Part shown: piece by piece, positions 27,551-35,105 of the stretch | Layout of the letters: every line of letters begins with the position of its first letter | Position numbering within the stretch: position 1 is the first letter of the stretch | Source of the DNA: Kiritimatiellia bacterium | GTDB lineage: Bacteria > Verrucomicrobiota > Kiritimatiellia > PWTM01 | Direction of reading: 5' to 3' | DNA: 64,000 nucleotides | Assembly: GCA_026417735.1 (NCBI GenBank) | Contig: JAOACR010000021.1 | Span: 80,476 to 144,475 of the forward strand | Notes under the pieces: generated by a model | What the model saw: only the letters and a program-made list of their open reading frames with translations | Database searches by the model: none | What the model was told of the DNA's origin: nothing | Translations under genes and position numbers: made by a program

Positions 27551-28231
27551 TCAGGCGCCGCCGCTGTCCGCGCCCCCCAGCTTCGAGTGCCGCACAATGC
27601 GCCCTTCCAGCAGGTATAGAACGTCCTCCGCGATGCTAACGGCGTGGTCCGCGATCCGCTCAAAATGCCGCGCAATGCCCATCAGGTTCAGATCGACGTC
27701 GAGCTGTTCGGGACGGGCACGGATGCGAGCCTTGATCTGGTCCACTAGCGCGCGGTTCTCGGCGTCGACCTCGTCATCGGAGCGGATCACTGCGGTCGCT
27801 TTTGCGCCATCGAGCTCAATCAGCGCGTCAATGCTCTGGTGGAGCATCGCGAGCGTTCGGCTCGCGAGCGGCCGGAAGTCGAGCGGCGGGCCAACCGGCG
27901 GCTCGCGGCAGATCTCGATCACGCGCTCGGCGATGTGCACCGCCAGATCGCCGATTCGCTCGAGGTCGCCGCTGAGGCGCATCACCGCGATGATGAACCG
28001 CAGATCTGTTGCGACGGGCTGATACAGCGCGAGCACCTTGAGGCATTCTTCTTCAATCTCGACCTCGCAGCGATCGAGCACGTCATCCTCGTCCACCAGT
28101 CGGGCGGCGCGGTCCACATCGCGTTCCGCGAGGGACTGGACGGCCTCCTGCACGGCGCGCTCCGTGCGGGCGCACATGTCCAAAATGCGCTGCTTCAACC
28201 GCCCGGTCTCACGTTCCAGATGCACCGACAT
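27551..28231 (-). CDS. phoU: Phosphate-transport regulatory protein PhoU
   Basis: A 226-residue protein with two PhoU repeats of three helices. The metal-binding EhxxD-type motifs appear as DEDDVLDRCEVEIEEECL and, in the second repeat, the SDDEVDAENRALVDQI segment. DLRFIIAVMRLSGDLERIGD lies between them, as in true PhoU. It normally restrains the PhoR kinase and Pst transporter when phosphate is plentiful. No pst or phoR genes are in the window. It follows a porin gene by 29 bases, which suggests co-expression in phosphate uptake. Confidence 0.95.
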   Translation of the reverse strand: MSVHLERETGRLKQRILDMCARTERAVQEAVQSLAERDVDRAARLVDEDDVLDRCEVEIEEECLKVLALYQPVATDLRFIIAVMRLSGDLERIGDLAVHIAERVIEICREPPVGPPLDFRPLASRTLAMLHQSIDALIELDGAKATAVIRSDDEVDAENRALVDQIKARIRARPEQLDVDLNLMGIARHFERIADHAVSIAEDVLYLLEGRIVRHSKLGGADSGGA

Positions 28232-28260
28232 GTTCAGGCACTCCCGCGGCTGGGATCACC

Positions 28261-29367
28261 TCAGAACTTTGCCATGAAATCCACCTGAAGGCGATGGTAA
28301 TCGTGCGGGTCCGCAAGATGTTTTTCGTTGAGGTAGTAGGTGATGGCGCCCTGCACGTTCTTCAACAGCTGGACTGCTAGCTGCAGCCGATGTCCCTGCG
28401 CGTCGGTGCCGCCACCGAAGGAATCGGAGTCCGCGAACGCGCCGGGCGACACATCCGCCTCCAGCCGCCGGTAGTCGTAGCCCAACTGGATCGAGCCAGG
28501 TTTGGCCAACCGACCAATCCGCACGCCGGCCATCCAGCCGGTGTTGTGCTCGTCCGTCTCGGTGTTCACAGCGGCGGCCGCGAACGCGGCGACCGGGACC
28601 GAACTGTCCCACTTTACCAGCGCGAAGCCTTCCACCGTGGTGAAACCGGTCGCATATACCTGGTTCGACTGCGTACCGTTCAGGCGGGTGCGAGTGGTGT
28701 TGCCATACGGGCGGTTCTGCTGCCGCCAATCCAGAACCGGCCGATCCTGCATTTCGGTGAAACCGTACACGGTGCCGCCCGCCGTCACCGTGATCGGCTC
28801 GGCAACCGGCCCGCTGAGCGCGAGCTGACCACCGAGCATTTTTGAATCCTCGTCCGCGGGTCGTTCCTGAATCCAGTGGTACGCGGCATTCGCCAGCAGC
28901 TTCCACTGCTCACCGAGGCTCCAGTTCGCCGCGATACCTTCGGGTGTGTAGTCCATATCCCAAAGGTAGTCACCGACGCACAGGAAGGGATTGATCATCT
29001 TGCCGCCCGTGAGTTTGAGGCCCGGGATCTTCGAGGGCGTCCACTCGAGGTAGGCGAGATCGAGGAAAATTCCCTTCTTCGTCCCGAAATTCGAAAGCGC
29101 CTTGTTGCCGGAGATGGGATCACCTTCCCCGTTGACCTGCTCGGCGGTGGTCAGTCGCAAGCCCAGCGTCACCTCCTCGTGCGCCGGGGCAGTGAATCCC
29201 ACCCGCGCGCGGACGCGGTCCGACTGCCGCGGCTCCTTGTGCTGCTCGTCAATGTACTCAATTCGGTAGCGCAGATCCGCTGACGGCTGGATGCTGTCAT
29301 ACCATGCCGCCCTCGTTGAAGCCGCCGCGAGGAAACCGTACAGAACCACCCCTGGACTGCGCATCAT
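28261..29367 (-). CDS. Outer-membrane beta-barrel porin
   Basis: A 368-residue protein with a signal peptide (residues 1-20) and a long alternating beta pattern ending in Phe (HRLQVDFMAKF), the C-terminal signature of outer-membrane barrels. Internal pieces such as RVRARVGFTAPAHEEVTLGL and FLDLAYLEWTP match the putative-porin family. The ATG at 29367 has GGGGAGAG five bases upstream. Its position 29 bases upstream of phoU, transcribed first, makes a phosphate or phosphate-ester porin an attractive guess, but the sequence does not prove substrate. Confidence 0.85.
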   Translation of the reverse strand: MMRSPGVVLYGFLAAASTRAAWYDSIQPSADLRYRIEYIDEQHKEPRQSDRVRARVGFTAPAHEEVTLGLRLTTAEQVNGEGDPISGNKALSNFGTKKGIFLDLAYLEWTPSKIPGLKLTGGKMINPFLCVGDYLWDMDYTPEGIAANWSLGEQWKLLANAAYHWIQERPADEDSKMLGGQLALSGPVAEPITVTAGGTVYGFTEMQDRPVLDWRQQNRPYGNTTRTRLNGTQSNQVYATGFTTVEGFALVKWDSSVPVAAFAAAAVNTETDEHNTGWMAGVRIGRLAKPGSIQLGYDYRRLEADVSPGAFADSDSFGGGTDAQGHRLQLAVQLLKNVQGAITYYLNEKHLADPHDYHRLQVDFMAKF

Positions 29368-29598
29368 CGACTCTCCCCAGCACCCCCGCTGCCGGCGGAC
29401 GCGATCCGGTCGCGGCAACCGTGCAGCTCGACCCTTCTCAACGCGGCGGGGCACGTTCTGGGTTCAGATTCTGCTTTGAAAATGTTGAGATGGCGTAATG
29501 GCAACGTTAGGGTTGCATTAGCTATTGATTGCGCCCGTGGCGCCGCGAGATCAGGCAGAGGGTTGGTGCTCCCGAGAGGGGGCGCCTATGATGCGGGT

Positions 29599-30873
29599 AT
29601 GCGCAGTGTAGTGGCTGTGGTTCGCACATCGCCGGCGACGGTGCTGCACGACATCCGCCGGGCGATGGAGCTGGCCCGCGCGCCGGACGTGTTGCGGCCG
29701 AGTTCCGAAACCGCTTTGAAGGTCAATATCAGCTGGCACTATTTTTTCCCCGCCTGTTCGACGACTCCCTGGCAGCTGGACGGCGTTATCCGTGCGCTGC
29801 GCCACTTCGGACACGCGAGGGACCGGCTCTGGGCGTGTCACAACCGGACGGTCGTTGTGGACGCACGGCTGGGAGAGCGCGAGAACCGACATCTCCCAGT
29901 GGTGACCGCGCACCGCATCCAGAACGTGCATCTCTACGAGCCGGAGACCGAGTGGATCCACATTCGCGACGCAGTCGGCGACCTGACCGGTCAGTTTCTC
30001 GCGTTGCATCGTGTTTATCCCGACGGCTTCCACATTCCGCGCCGGTTTCTGGGCGCAAACATCGTGCATCTGCCCACGGTGAAGACCCATGTGTTCACGA
30101 CGACGACCGGCGCGATGAAAAATGCGTTCGGCGGCCTGCTGAACGAGCGGCGGCACTGGACGCATCCGGTGATTCACGAGACGCTGGTCGACCTGTTGAG
30201 GATCCAGCGCCACATTCACGCGGGTCTCTTTGCGGTGATGGACGGCACGTTTGCGGGGGACGGCCCCGGTCCGCGCTGCATGACGCCGCACGTGAAGAAC
30301 GTGGTGTTGGCGTCCGCCGATATGGTCGCGATTGATGCCGTGAGCGCCCGAATGATGGGATTCGACCCGCTGCGCGATCTGAAGTACGTGCGGTTGGCCC
30401 ACGAGGCGGGGCTGGGTTGCGGCGACCCGCGGGAGATCCGGATTGCGGGCGACGAAGACGCTGCCGCGGAGAACTGGCGGTTCGAGGGACCGTTCCGTCG
30501 TATGACGTTTGCGGCTCGGATGCAGCATGCGATCTACTGGGGTGCGCTGCGTCGACCGCTTGAGTGGACGCTGCGCAGCCCGCTGGCGCCATGGTCCTAT
30601 TTCGCCAGTGTGCTGTACCACGATTTTCTATGGTATCCGCGACATCGCACGGCAGTGGAGGCGGCACTGCACAGCGAGTGGGGGCGGCTGTTTGCGAACT
30701 GGGAGACGCTGGCGATTCCTCCCGACGATCTGGACGCGGCCGGCTGGACGCACGTGGGACCACCTCCGTCCTCGCCGTATGTGCGGCGTCGCCGCCATTG
30801 GCAGACCGCCTTCGCGGTGCTGCGGGCCGCGTGGCGCGAGGCGCCGGAGCGTCAGCGGAGCCCCCGGCGATGA
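29599..30873 (+). CDS. DUF362 domain protein without ferredoxin domain
   Basis: A 424-residue protein starting MRSVVAVVRTS, the usual DUF362 beginning. NISWHYFFPAC, the IVHLPTVKTHVFTTTTGAMKN block (about 195-215, given here in part) and DMVAIDAVSARMMGFDP define the family. Many DUF362 proteins carry a 4Fe-4S ferredoxin module at the C-terminus; this one does not. The biochemical role is not established, though the family is linked to iron-sulfur redox proteins. I placed the start at ATG 29599 because the earlier frame (from 29476) does not look like protein. The stop overlaps the nth start (ATGA). Confidence 0.82.
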   Translation: MRSVVAVVRTSPATVLHDIRRAMELARAPDVLRPSSETALKVNISWHYFFPACSTTPWQLDGVIRALRHFGHARDRLWACHNRTVVVDARLGERENRHLPVVTAHRIQNVHLYEPETEWIHIRDAVGDLTGQFLALHRVYPDGFHIPRRFLGANIVHLPTVKTHVFTTTTGAMKNAFGGLLNERRHWTHPVIHETLVDLLRIQRHIHAGLFAVMDGTFAGDGPGPRCMTPHVKNVVLASADMVAIDAVSARMMGFDPLRDLKYVRLAHEAGLGCGDPREIRIAGDEDAAAENWRFEGPFRRMTFAARMQHAIYWGALRRPLEWTLRSPLAPWSYFASVLYHDFLWYPRHRTAVEAALHSEWGRLFANWETLAIPPDDLDAAGWTHVGPPPSSPYVRRRRHWQTAFAVLRAAWREAPERQRSPRR

Positions 30874-31562
30874 CGTTGGAAGGGCAGGGACGGGGGGCCA
30901 CTGAAGTGGGCCGCAACGCGGTTCGTGAGGTCGCGGACATTTTGCGGGCGCGCTATGGGCGGCCGCGAATACCGCGACGTGCGCCGCTGGATGTACTGAT
31001 CGCCACGGTGTTGTCCCAGCGCACGACGGATCGAACGTCGCAGCGGGCGTTTCGCGAGCTGCGCCGGCGCTTCCCCCGATGGAGGGATGTCGTCGGCGCG
31101 CCAGAGGCGGCCGTTGCTGCGGCAGTTCGGGAAAGCGGGCTTGCGCGGGCGAAGGCGGGCAGGATTCTCGGGATCCTCGGCCGTCTCGCGGCGGTCTTCG
31201 GGCGGCCAACGCTTGCACCGCTGCGTCGCTGGCGGGACGGGCGCGCGTTGGAGTTGTTGACCTCCCTGCCCGGCGTGGGGCCAAAGACGGCCGCCTGTGT
31301 GCTGCTGTTCGGTCTGGGGCGGGATGTCTGCCCGGCCGACACCCATGTCCACCGTCTCGCGCGGCGGTTGGGCTGGGTGGATCGCCGGGCGTCGCCGGCG
31401 GAGACACAGACGTGGCTGGCGCGTCACATGCCGCGCGGACGGGCGGGGGAGCTGCACCTCAACCTCATTCGGCACGGGCGCGAGGTTTGCCGAGCGCTCC
31501 GGCCGCGTTGTGGGGAGTGTCCGCTCGCGCCGAGATGTCCGAGTGCGGCGGCGCGAAATTGA
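30870..31562 (+). CDS. nth: Endonuclease III (DNA glycosylase/AP lyase)
   Basis: A 230-residue base-excision-repair enzyme that removes oxidised pyrimidines. The helix-hairpin-helix is LPGVGPKTAACVL with catalytic Lys139, the catalytic Asp157 is in PADTHVHRLA, and the 4Fe-4S ligands are Cys207, Cys214, Cys217 and Cys223 in the exact C-x6-C-x2-C-x5-C spacing. The ATG overlaps the DUF362 stop (ATGA), so the two are translationally coupled. The length is normal. Confidence 0.95.
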   Translation: MTLEGQGRGATEVGRNAVREVADILRARYGRPRIPRRAPLDVLIATVLSQRTTDRTSQRAFRELRRRFPRWRDVVGAPEAAVAAAVRESGLARAKAGRILGILGRLAAVFGRPTLAPLRRWRDGRALELLTSLPGVGPKTAACVLLFGLGRDVCPADTHVHRLARRLGWVDRRASPAETQTWLARHMPRGRAGELHLNLIRHGREVCRALRPRCGECPLAPRCPSAAARN

Positions 31563-31653
31563 TGCTGCGCTTGTGGGGCTGCGGATCGCGGTTAAACTAT
31601 CGTTGCGGGGCGACGGCGATGGGCGCCGATGCCAAGCGGGAGATCCTTGAGCG

Positions 31654-32685
31654 ATGAACGGGGGCGCGGGCATTCGCACGAAGCTGGCGGGTTGGTTTGG
31701 CGTGGCGTTGGCGATGGCAGCGTGGGAGGCGGTGGCGGCTCCTCCGCCGCCTTCCGGGAACCCGGCGGACACACGCTTTCGCCCCTGTCTGCACTCGATC
31801 AGCTATTCGGGAATCTGGCGTGGGCAGGCGGTGCTATCGGTGGATGAGTTTCTCGTCAAGGCGAAGGAGCTGGGCTTCGAGGGGGTGATGCTGGTCGCGA
31901 AGCGGCCGCATGTGTCCCCGCTGGATTATGATGCTGAGGCGCGCGCTCGGCTGCGCCGGCGGATTGAGGAGCTGGGTCTGACGCTGGTGTGTTTGGCCGG
32001 GTACACGGACTTTGTCGCCGGCGGCGACAAGGCGGGTATCCCGAATGTCGAACAGCAGGCGCTCTACGTGGGCGAGCTCGCGAAGCTTGCACGCGATCTC
32101 GGCACCGACATGGTGCGTGTGTTCACCGGATACGAGCGGCCGGGAATCCCTTATGACCGGCAGTACGCGATGGTGGCCGAGGGGCTGAAGCTCGCGGGCC
32201 GCGAGGCAGCGAAATACGGTGTCACGCTCGCGGTGCAGAACCACCACGACATCGCGATTCATCACGATCAGATGGCGTGGCTGCTTGCTGAGGTGAATCT
32301 CCCGAACGTGATGGCGACGTTCGACGCGTGGGCGCCGACGTTGCAGGGGCTGACGCCGGCCGAGATCGAGGCGGCCGTCCACACGATGAAACCGTGGCTG
32401 GTGCACACCATTGTCGCGCAGTATGTGCGCCATCCCCGATTCCGCTACGCGGCCGAGTACACGCAGTATGTTCCGGACACTCCCGTGATGCGTGCGGTGC
32501 CGGTCAACCACCCACAGGGCGTGATTGACTACGATCGGTTCTTCAAGGCGCTGCGATCGATCGGCTACCGCGGCTGGGTGGTGTACGAAATGTGCGAGGT
32601 TCTGGAGGGCGGGGGCAGTATCGAGAACCTCGACCGCACCGCGAAGGCGTTCCTGGAGTATCTGCGCCGGTATCAATCGCCCTGA
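31654..32685 (+). CDS. Exported TIM-barrel sugar isomerase/epimerase-like protein
   Basis: A 343-residue protein. A signal peptide (about residues 1-28, ending VAA) is followed by an AP-endonuclease-2/xylose-isomerase-type TIM barrel: FLVKAKELGFEGVMLV, ELAKLARDLGTDMVRVFTG, GVTLAVQNHHD, and the late VNHPQGVIDYDRFF with GYRGWVVYEMCE. Metal-binding Glu and His positions of the family are present in part (QNHHD and the YEMC Glu). The substrate is unknown. The stop overlaps the convergent channel gene by 13 bases. Confidence 0.83.
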   Translation: MNGGAGIRTKLAGWFGVALAMAAWEAVAAPPPPSGNPADTRFRPCLHSISYSGIWRGQAVLSVDEFLVKAKELGFEGVMLVAKRPHVSPLDYDAEARARLRRRIEELGLTLVCLAGYTDFVAGGDKAGIPNVEQQALYVGELAKLARDLGTDMVRVFTGYERPGIPYDRQYAMVAEGLKLAGREAAKYGVTLAVQNHHDIAIHHDQMAWLLAEVNLPNVMATFDAWAPTLQGLTPAEIEAAVHTMKPWLVHTIVAQYVRHPRFRYAAEYTQYVPDTPVMRAVPVNHPQGVIDYDRFFKALRSIGYRGWVVYEMCEVLEGGGSIENLDRTAKAFLEYLRRYQSP

Positions 32686-33713
32686 AGCTCGCGGCGCCAG
32701 GCGGCCAGGTCCGCCGGCGTGGTCATCAGCACCACCACATCGCCGCGCTGCAGTGGCCAGGTGGGGAGGGGGTTGAACGTCCATCCGTCGCCGCGTCGAA
32801 CTGCGAGCACGAGCGAGTCGCGCCGCTCCGACACAGGCACATCGGCCAGTCGCCGCCCTTCCGCGCGACTGCCCACGGCGACCTCCTCGACGCGTAGGGG
32901 CGGATCACTCTGGCGCAGCATCGTGTCAAGAAAGCTGACGACGGCCGGCCGAACCATCTCGGAGGCCATGCGCAACCCCGCGATCGAGCTGACTGTGACG
33001 GTCGCGTCCGCGCCGGCGCGGCGCATTTTCGCCGCGTTGGCCTCGTCGCGGGCAGCGGCGACGACCCGAATGGAGGAGTTCAATCGCCGTGCGGAGAGCG
33101 AGATGATGATGTTGAGATGGTCATCATCGGTGGCCGCGAAGATGCCGGCCGCCCGTGTGATGCCGGTCTCGGTCAAACGTTCGTCGTCTGTGGCATCGCC
33201 GACGATGGTCAGCTCCACGCCCTCGCGCACGGCGGCTGCCTGCGTGTCCTCACTCGGAACAATCGCCACCACGGTCCGCCCGGTTCGTCGCAGCTCGCGC
33301 GCGACCGCCGGCGCCAGCGTACCCCAGCCGGCGATCAGATAGTGGCCGGTCAGCGCATTCAGTTGTGCCTGCATCGCTCGCCTCCGCCATAGCGCCCTCA
33401 GTTCGCCGTCCACTGCGAATGAGGTCACGCTGCTCAGTGTATAGGTGATGATGCCGATGCCGGTGGCCGCAATCAGCATGTTGAACACCCGCAGACCCGG
33501 CCCGTACACCGCCGGGTCGAGGACCTCACCGTAGCCGATCGTCGTTACGGTGATCACTGTCATGTAGAGGCAGTCCAGCCATGATGCCGCGCCGGCGGAG
33601 AGCCGACGGTAGCCCAGCGTCCCCGCGACCAGCACCCCCAGGGTCAGGGCGGCGAGCAGCGCGACGCGCCGACCGAGCCGGCGAACAGCGTCGGATGTCA
33701 AAGGACTGCTCAC
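32673..33713 (-). CDS. Potassium channel with RCK (TrkA-N/TrkA-C) domain
   Basis: A 346-residue ion channel with the two-helix pore plan. The first helix is residues 16-36, the filter is TTIGYGE at 57-63, and the second helix is about 75-97. A TrkA-N (RCK) Rossmann domain starts at LIAGWGTLAPAVA; the usual Gly-x-Gly-x-x-Gly has Ala at the last position. A TrkA-C domain (about 265-340) follows. It should be a regulated K+ channel. I placed the start at GTG 33713, because the frame upstream (to 33863) is unlike protein and would overlap YlxP; no ribosome-binding site is clear, so the start is uncertain. Confidence 0.88.
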   Translation of the reverse strand: MSSPLTSDAVRRLGRRVALLAALTLGVLVAGTLGYRRLSAGAASWLDCLYMTVITVTTIGYGEVLDPAVYGPGLRVFNMLIAATGIGIITYTLSSVTSFAVDGELRALWRRRAMQAQLNALTGHYLIAGWGTLAPAVARELRRTGRTVVAIVPSEDTQAAAVREGVELTIVGDATDDERLTETGITRAAGIFAATDDDHLNIIISLSARRLNSSIRVVAAARDEANAAKMRRAGADATVTVSSIAGLRMASEMVRPAVVSFLDTMLRQSDPPLRVEEVAVGSRAEGRRLADVPVSERRDSLVLAVRRGDGWTFNPLPTWPLQRGDVVVLMTTPADLAAWRRELQGD

Positions 33714-33789
33714 GGATGCCGGGGCAGTCGCCTGCGCGGACCAGCCCGCTGGAGCGGGACACCCCGCCACAGACAGGCCGGCCGCCGGT

Positions 33790-34071
33790 TCATAGCAGTT
33801 GTGTTTCGGTGTCCAGCAGCACCCACCGAGGGGTGGAGGCCAGAAAGTTTCGCACGTCCGCAAGACGCCGCTCCACGACGTCGCGCGTCGCGGCCACGGT
33901 CACGAACGCCATTTCGGCAGACTGCCACAGGTCCTGATCTCCGACCTCGGCGACACTCACATTCATGTGCGCGACCAGGCGGTCCTTCAGGCTTCGCAGC
34001 GCGGAGCGCTTGTCTTTGAGGGAGTGAGCCTCCGGGATGCTGAGCCGCGCAGTGAGCAGCCCGACAACCAT
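33790..34071 (-). CDS. ylxP: DUF503 / YlxP-like protein
   Basis: A 93-residue protein with the whole DUF503 signature: VVGLLTARLSIPEAHSLKDKR, then LKDRLVAHMNVSVAEVGDQD. In other bacteria it is encoded near infB/rbfA and is thought to act with ribosome maturation; that neighbourhood is absent here. It lies between the DUF1080 gene (9-base gap) and the channel gene (76-base gap), so all three are probably one transcript. Confidence 0.9.
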   Translation of the reverse strand: MVVGLLTARLSIPEAHSLKDKRSALRSLKDRLVAHMNVSVAEVGDQDLWQSAEMAFVTVAATRDVVERRLADVRNFLASTPRWVLLDTETQLL

Positions 34072-34080
34072 GGCGGCACC

Positions 34081-34710
34081 TCAGTTCAGCGGACGGATGC
34101 GGATGTTGCGGAACGCAACGGTCGCGCCGTGATCCTGGAAGCCAATGTGTCCGCTACGGGCGAAGTCCTTCAACGCTCGCTTGTATTTGTTTTTCGAGCC
34201 GTCGGGATTGCGTCCCGCCTCCGTCCAGCGGTCCACGTCCATATCGATGATCGGTTCGCCGTTCAGTTCCACCTGCAGCCGGCTACCGCGCGCGACGATG
34301 CGCAGTCGGTTCCAACCGTCCTTTGCTGCGTTCCGCGTCGGCGCCTGCAGGTCGTAAATCGCGCCGACGCTGTGCCGGTTCGGGCCGCCGGGCGTGTGGA
34401 TCTGCACCTCGATACCGGTCTGGACCGGATCGCGGGGATTGTCGGTGCGGAAGAACACACCGCTGTTACCCTCGGTGCGGTACTCCAGCTCCAGCTCGAA
34501 GTCTCCGAATCGGTCGCGGGTCCAGATGTAGCCCGCGCGACCCACGCGCCGCAGTTCGCCGTTCTCGACCACCCAGTTGGTGCTGGGTGCCCCCCCCTCG
34601 GAGGACATCCACCCTTCGAGGTTCTGGCCGTTGAAGAGCGGTCGCCAGTCGTCGGCCACGGCCGCCGTGCAGGTGAGAAACACCGCCCACGCCGCCACCT
34701 GTCGATTCAT
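34081..34710 (-). CDS. Secreted DUF1080 protein (3-keto-disaccharide hydrolase-like)
   Basis: A 209-residue exported beta-sandwich protein with signal peptide (1-19) and WRPLFNGQNLEGW at the start, as in DUF1080. ELELEYRTEGNSGVFFRT and GWNRLRIVARGSRLQVELNGEPI show the laminin-G-like fold. Some members cleave 3-keto glycosides; I cannot see which residues would be catalytic here. GGAGGT at seven bases supports the ATG. Transcribed first in a likely three-gene unit with ylxP and the channel. Confidence 0.88.
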   Translation of the reverse strand: MNRQVAAWAVFLTCTAAVADDWRPLFNGQNLEGWMSSEGGAPSTNWVVENGELRRVGRAGYIWTRDRFGDFELELEYRTEGNSGVFFRTDNPRDPVQTGIEVQIHTPGGPNRHSVGAIYDLQAPTRNAAKDGWNRLRIVARGSRLQVELNGEPIIDMDVDRWTEAGRNPDGSKNKYKRALKDFARSGHIGFQDHGATVAFRNIRIRPLN

Positions 34711-35001
34711 CGGGTACCTCCATCAGTTTTCGTCAATGACAGCGTGGCGAAGAGTGATGCAAAACGCAAGGCTCTCCGTGCTCGGGCGGAGCATGCGGAG
34801 CGGGTTGCGGGAGGGACACGCTTGCCTGCCACCAGGATCAGACGCTGGCTCGGGGGATCGCGAGACCGGCGACGGCGAAGAGGGATGTCCAAGGGTTGGA
34901 GGTGAGAGGGTCTGGGCCGTCCTTCCGTTGGAGGCGACACGAGACGAGCCGACCAGCCACCAGTTGCAGGTGCGGCGAGCGGCACGGTATAAGGCACGGT
35001 G
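34711..35001. other. Intergenic region between DUF1080 and the peptide transporter
   Basis: About 290 bases between divergent genes. The frame running into the transporter gene from 34896 is open but has the composition of non-coding DNA and no start signal. I see nothing else apart from the start of the direct repeat at its right end. Confidence 0.4.
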
Positions 35002-35105
35002 GTGAACGGGTTGCGTGGTGGGCAGCAGGACCGCCGGGACATAGCCGCAGAGGCTGTTCGTGCGGTGACGTGAACGGGTTGCGTGGTGAGCAGCAGGACC
35101 GCCGG
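35002..35105 (+). repeat. 36-bp direct repeat with one mismatch spanning the transporter start
   Basis: The 36 bases at 35002-35037 recur at 35070-35105 (offset 68), differing only at base 20 (G versus A). Both copies begin GTGAACGGG and encode VNGLRG(G/E)QQDRR. The copies are in different frames (68 is not a multiple of 3). The first copy opens a 23-codon reading frame whose TGA (35071-35073) overlaps the GTG (35070) of the next gene. Confidence 0.9.

Noticed and set aside
33714..33863. A 50-residue N-terminal extension of the K+ channel
   Set aside because: It would overlap ylxP and has Cys/Pro/Trp-rich sequence with no membrane or leader character.
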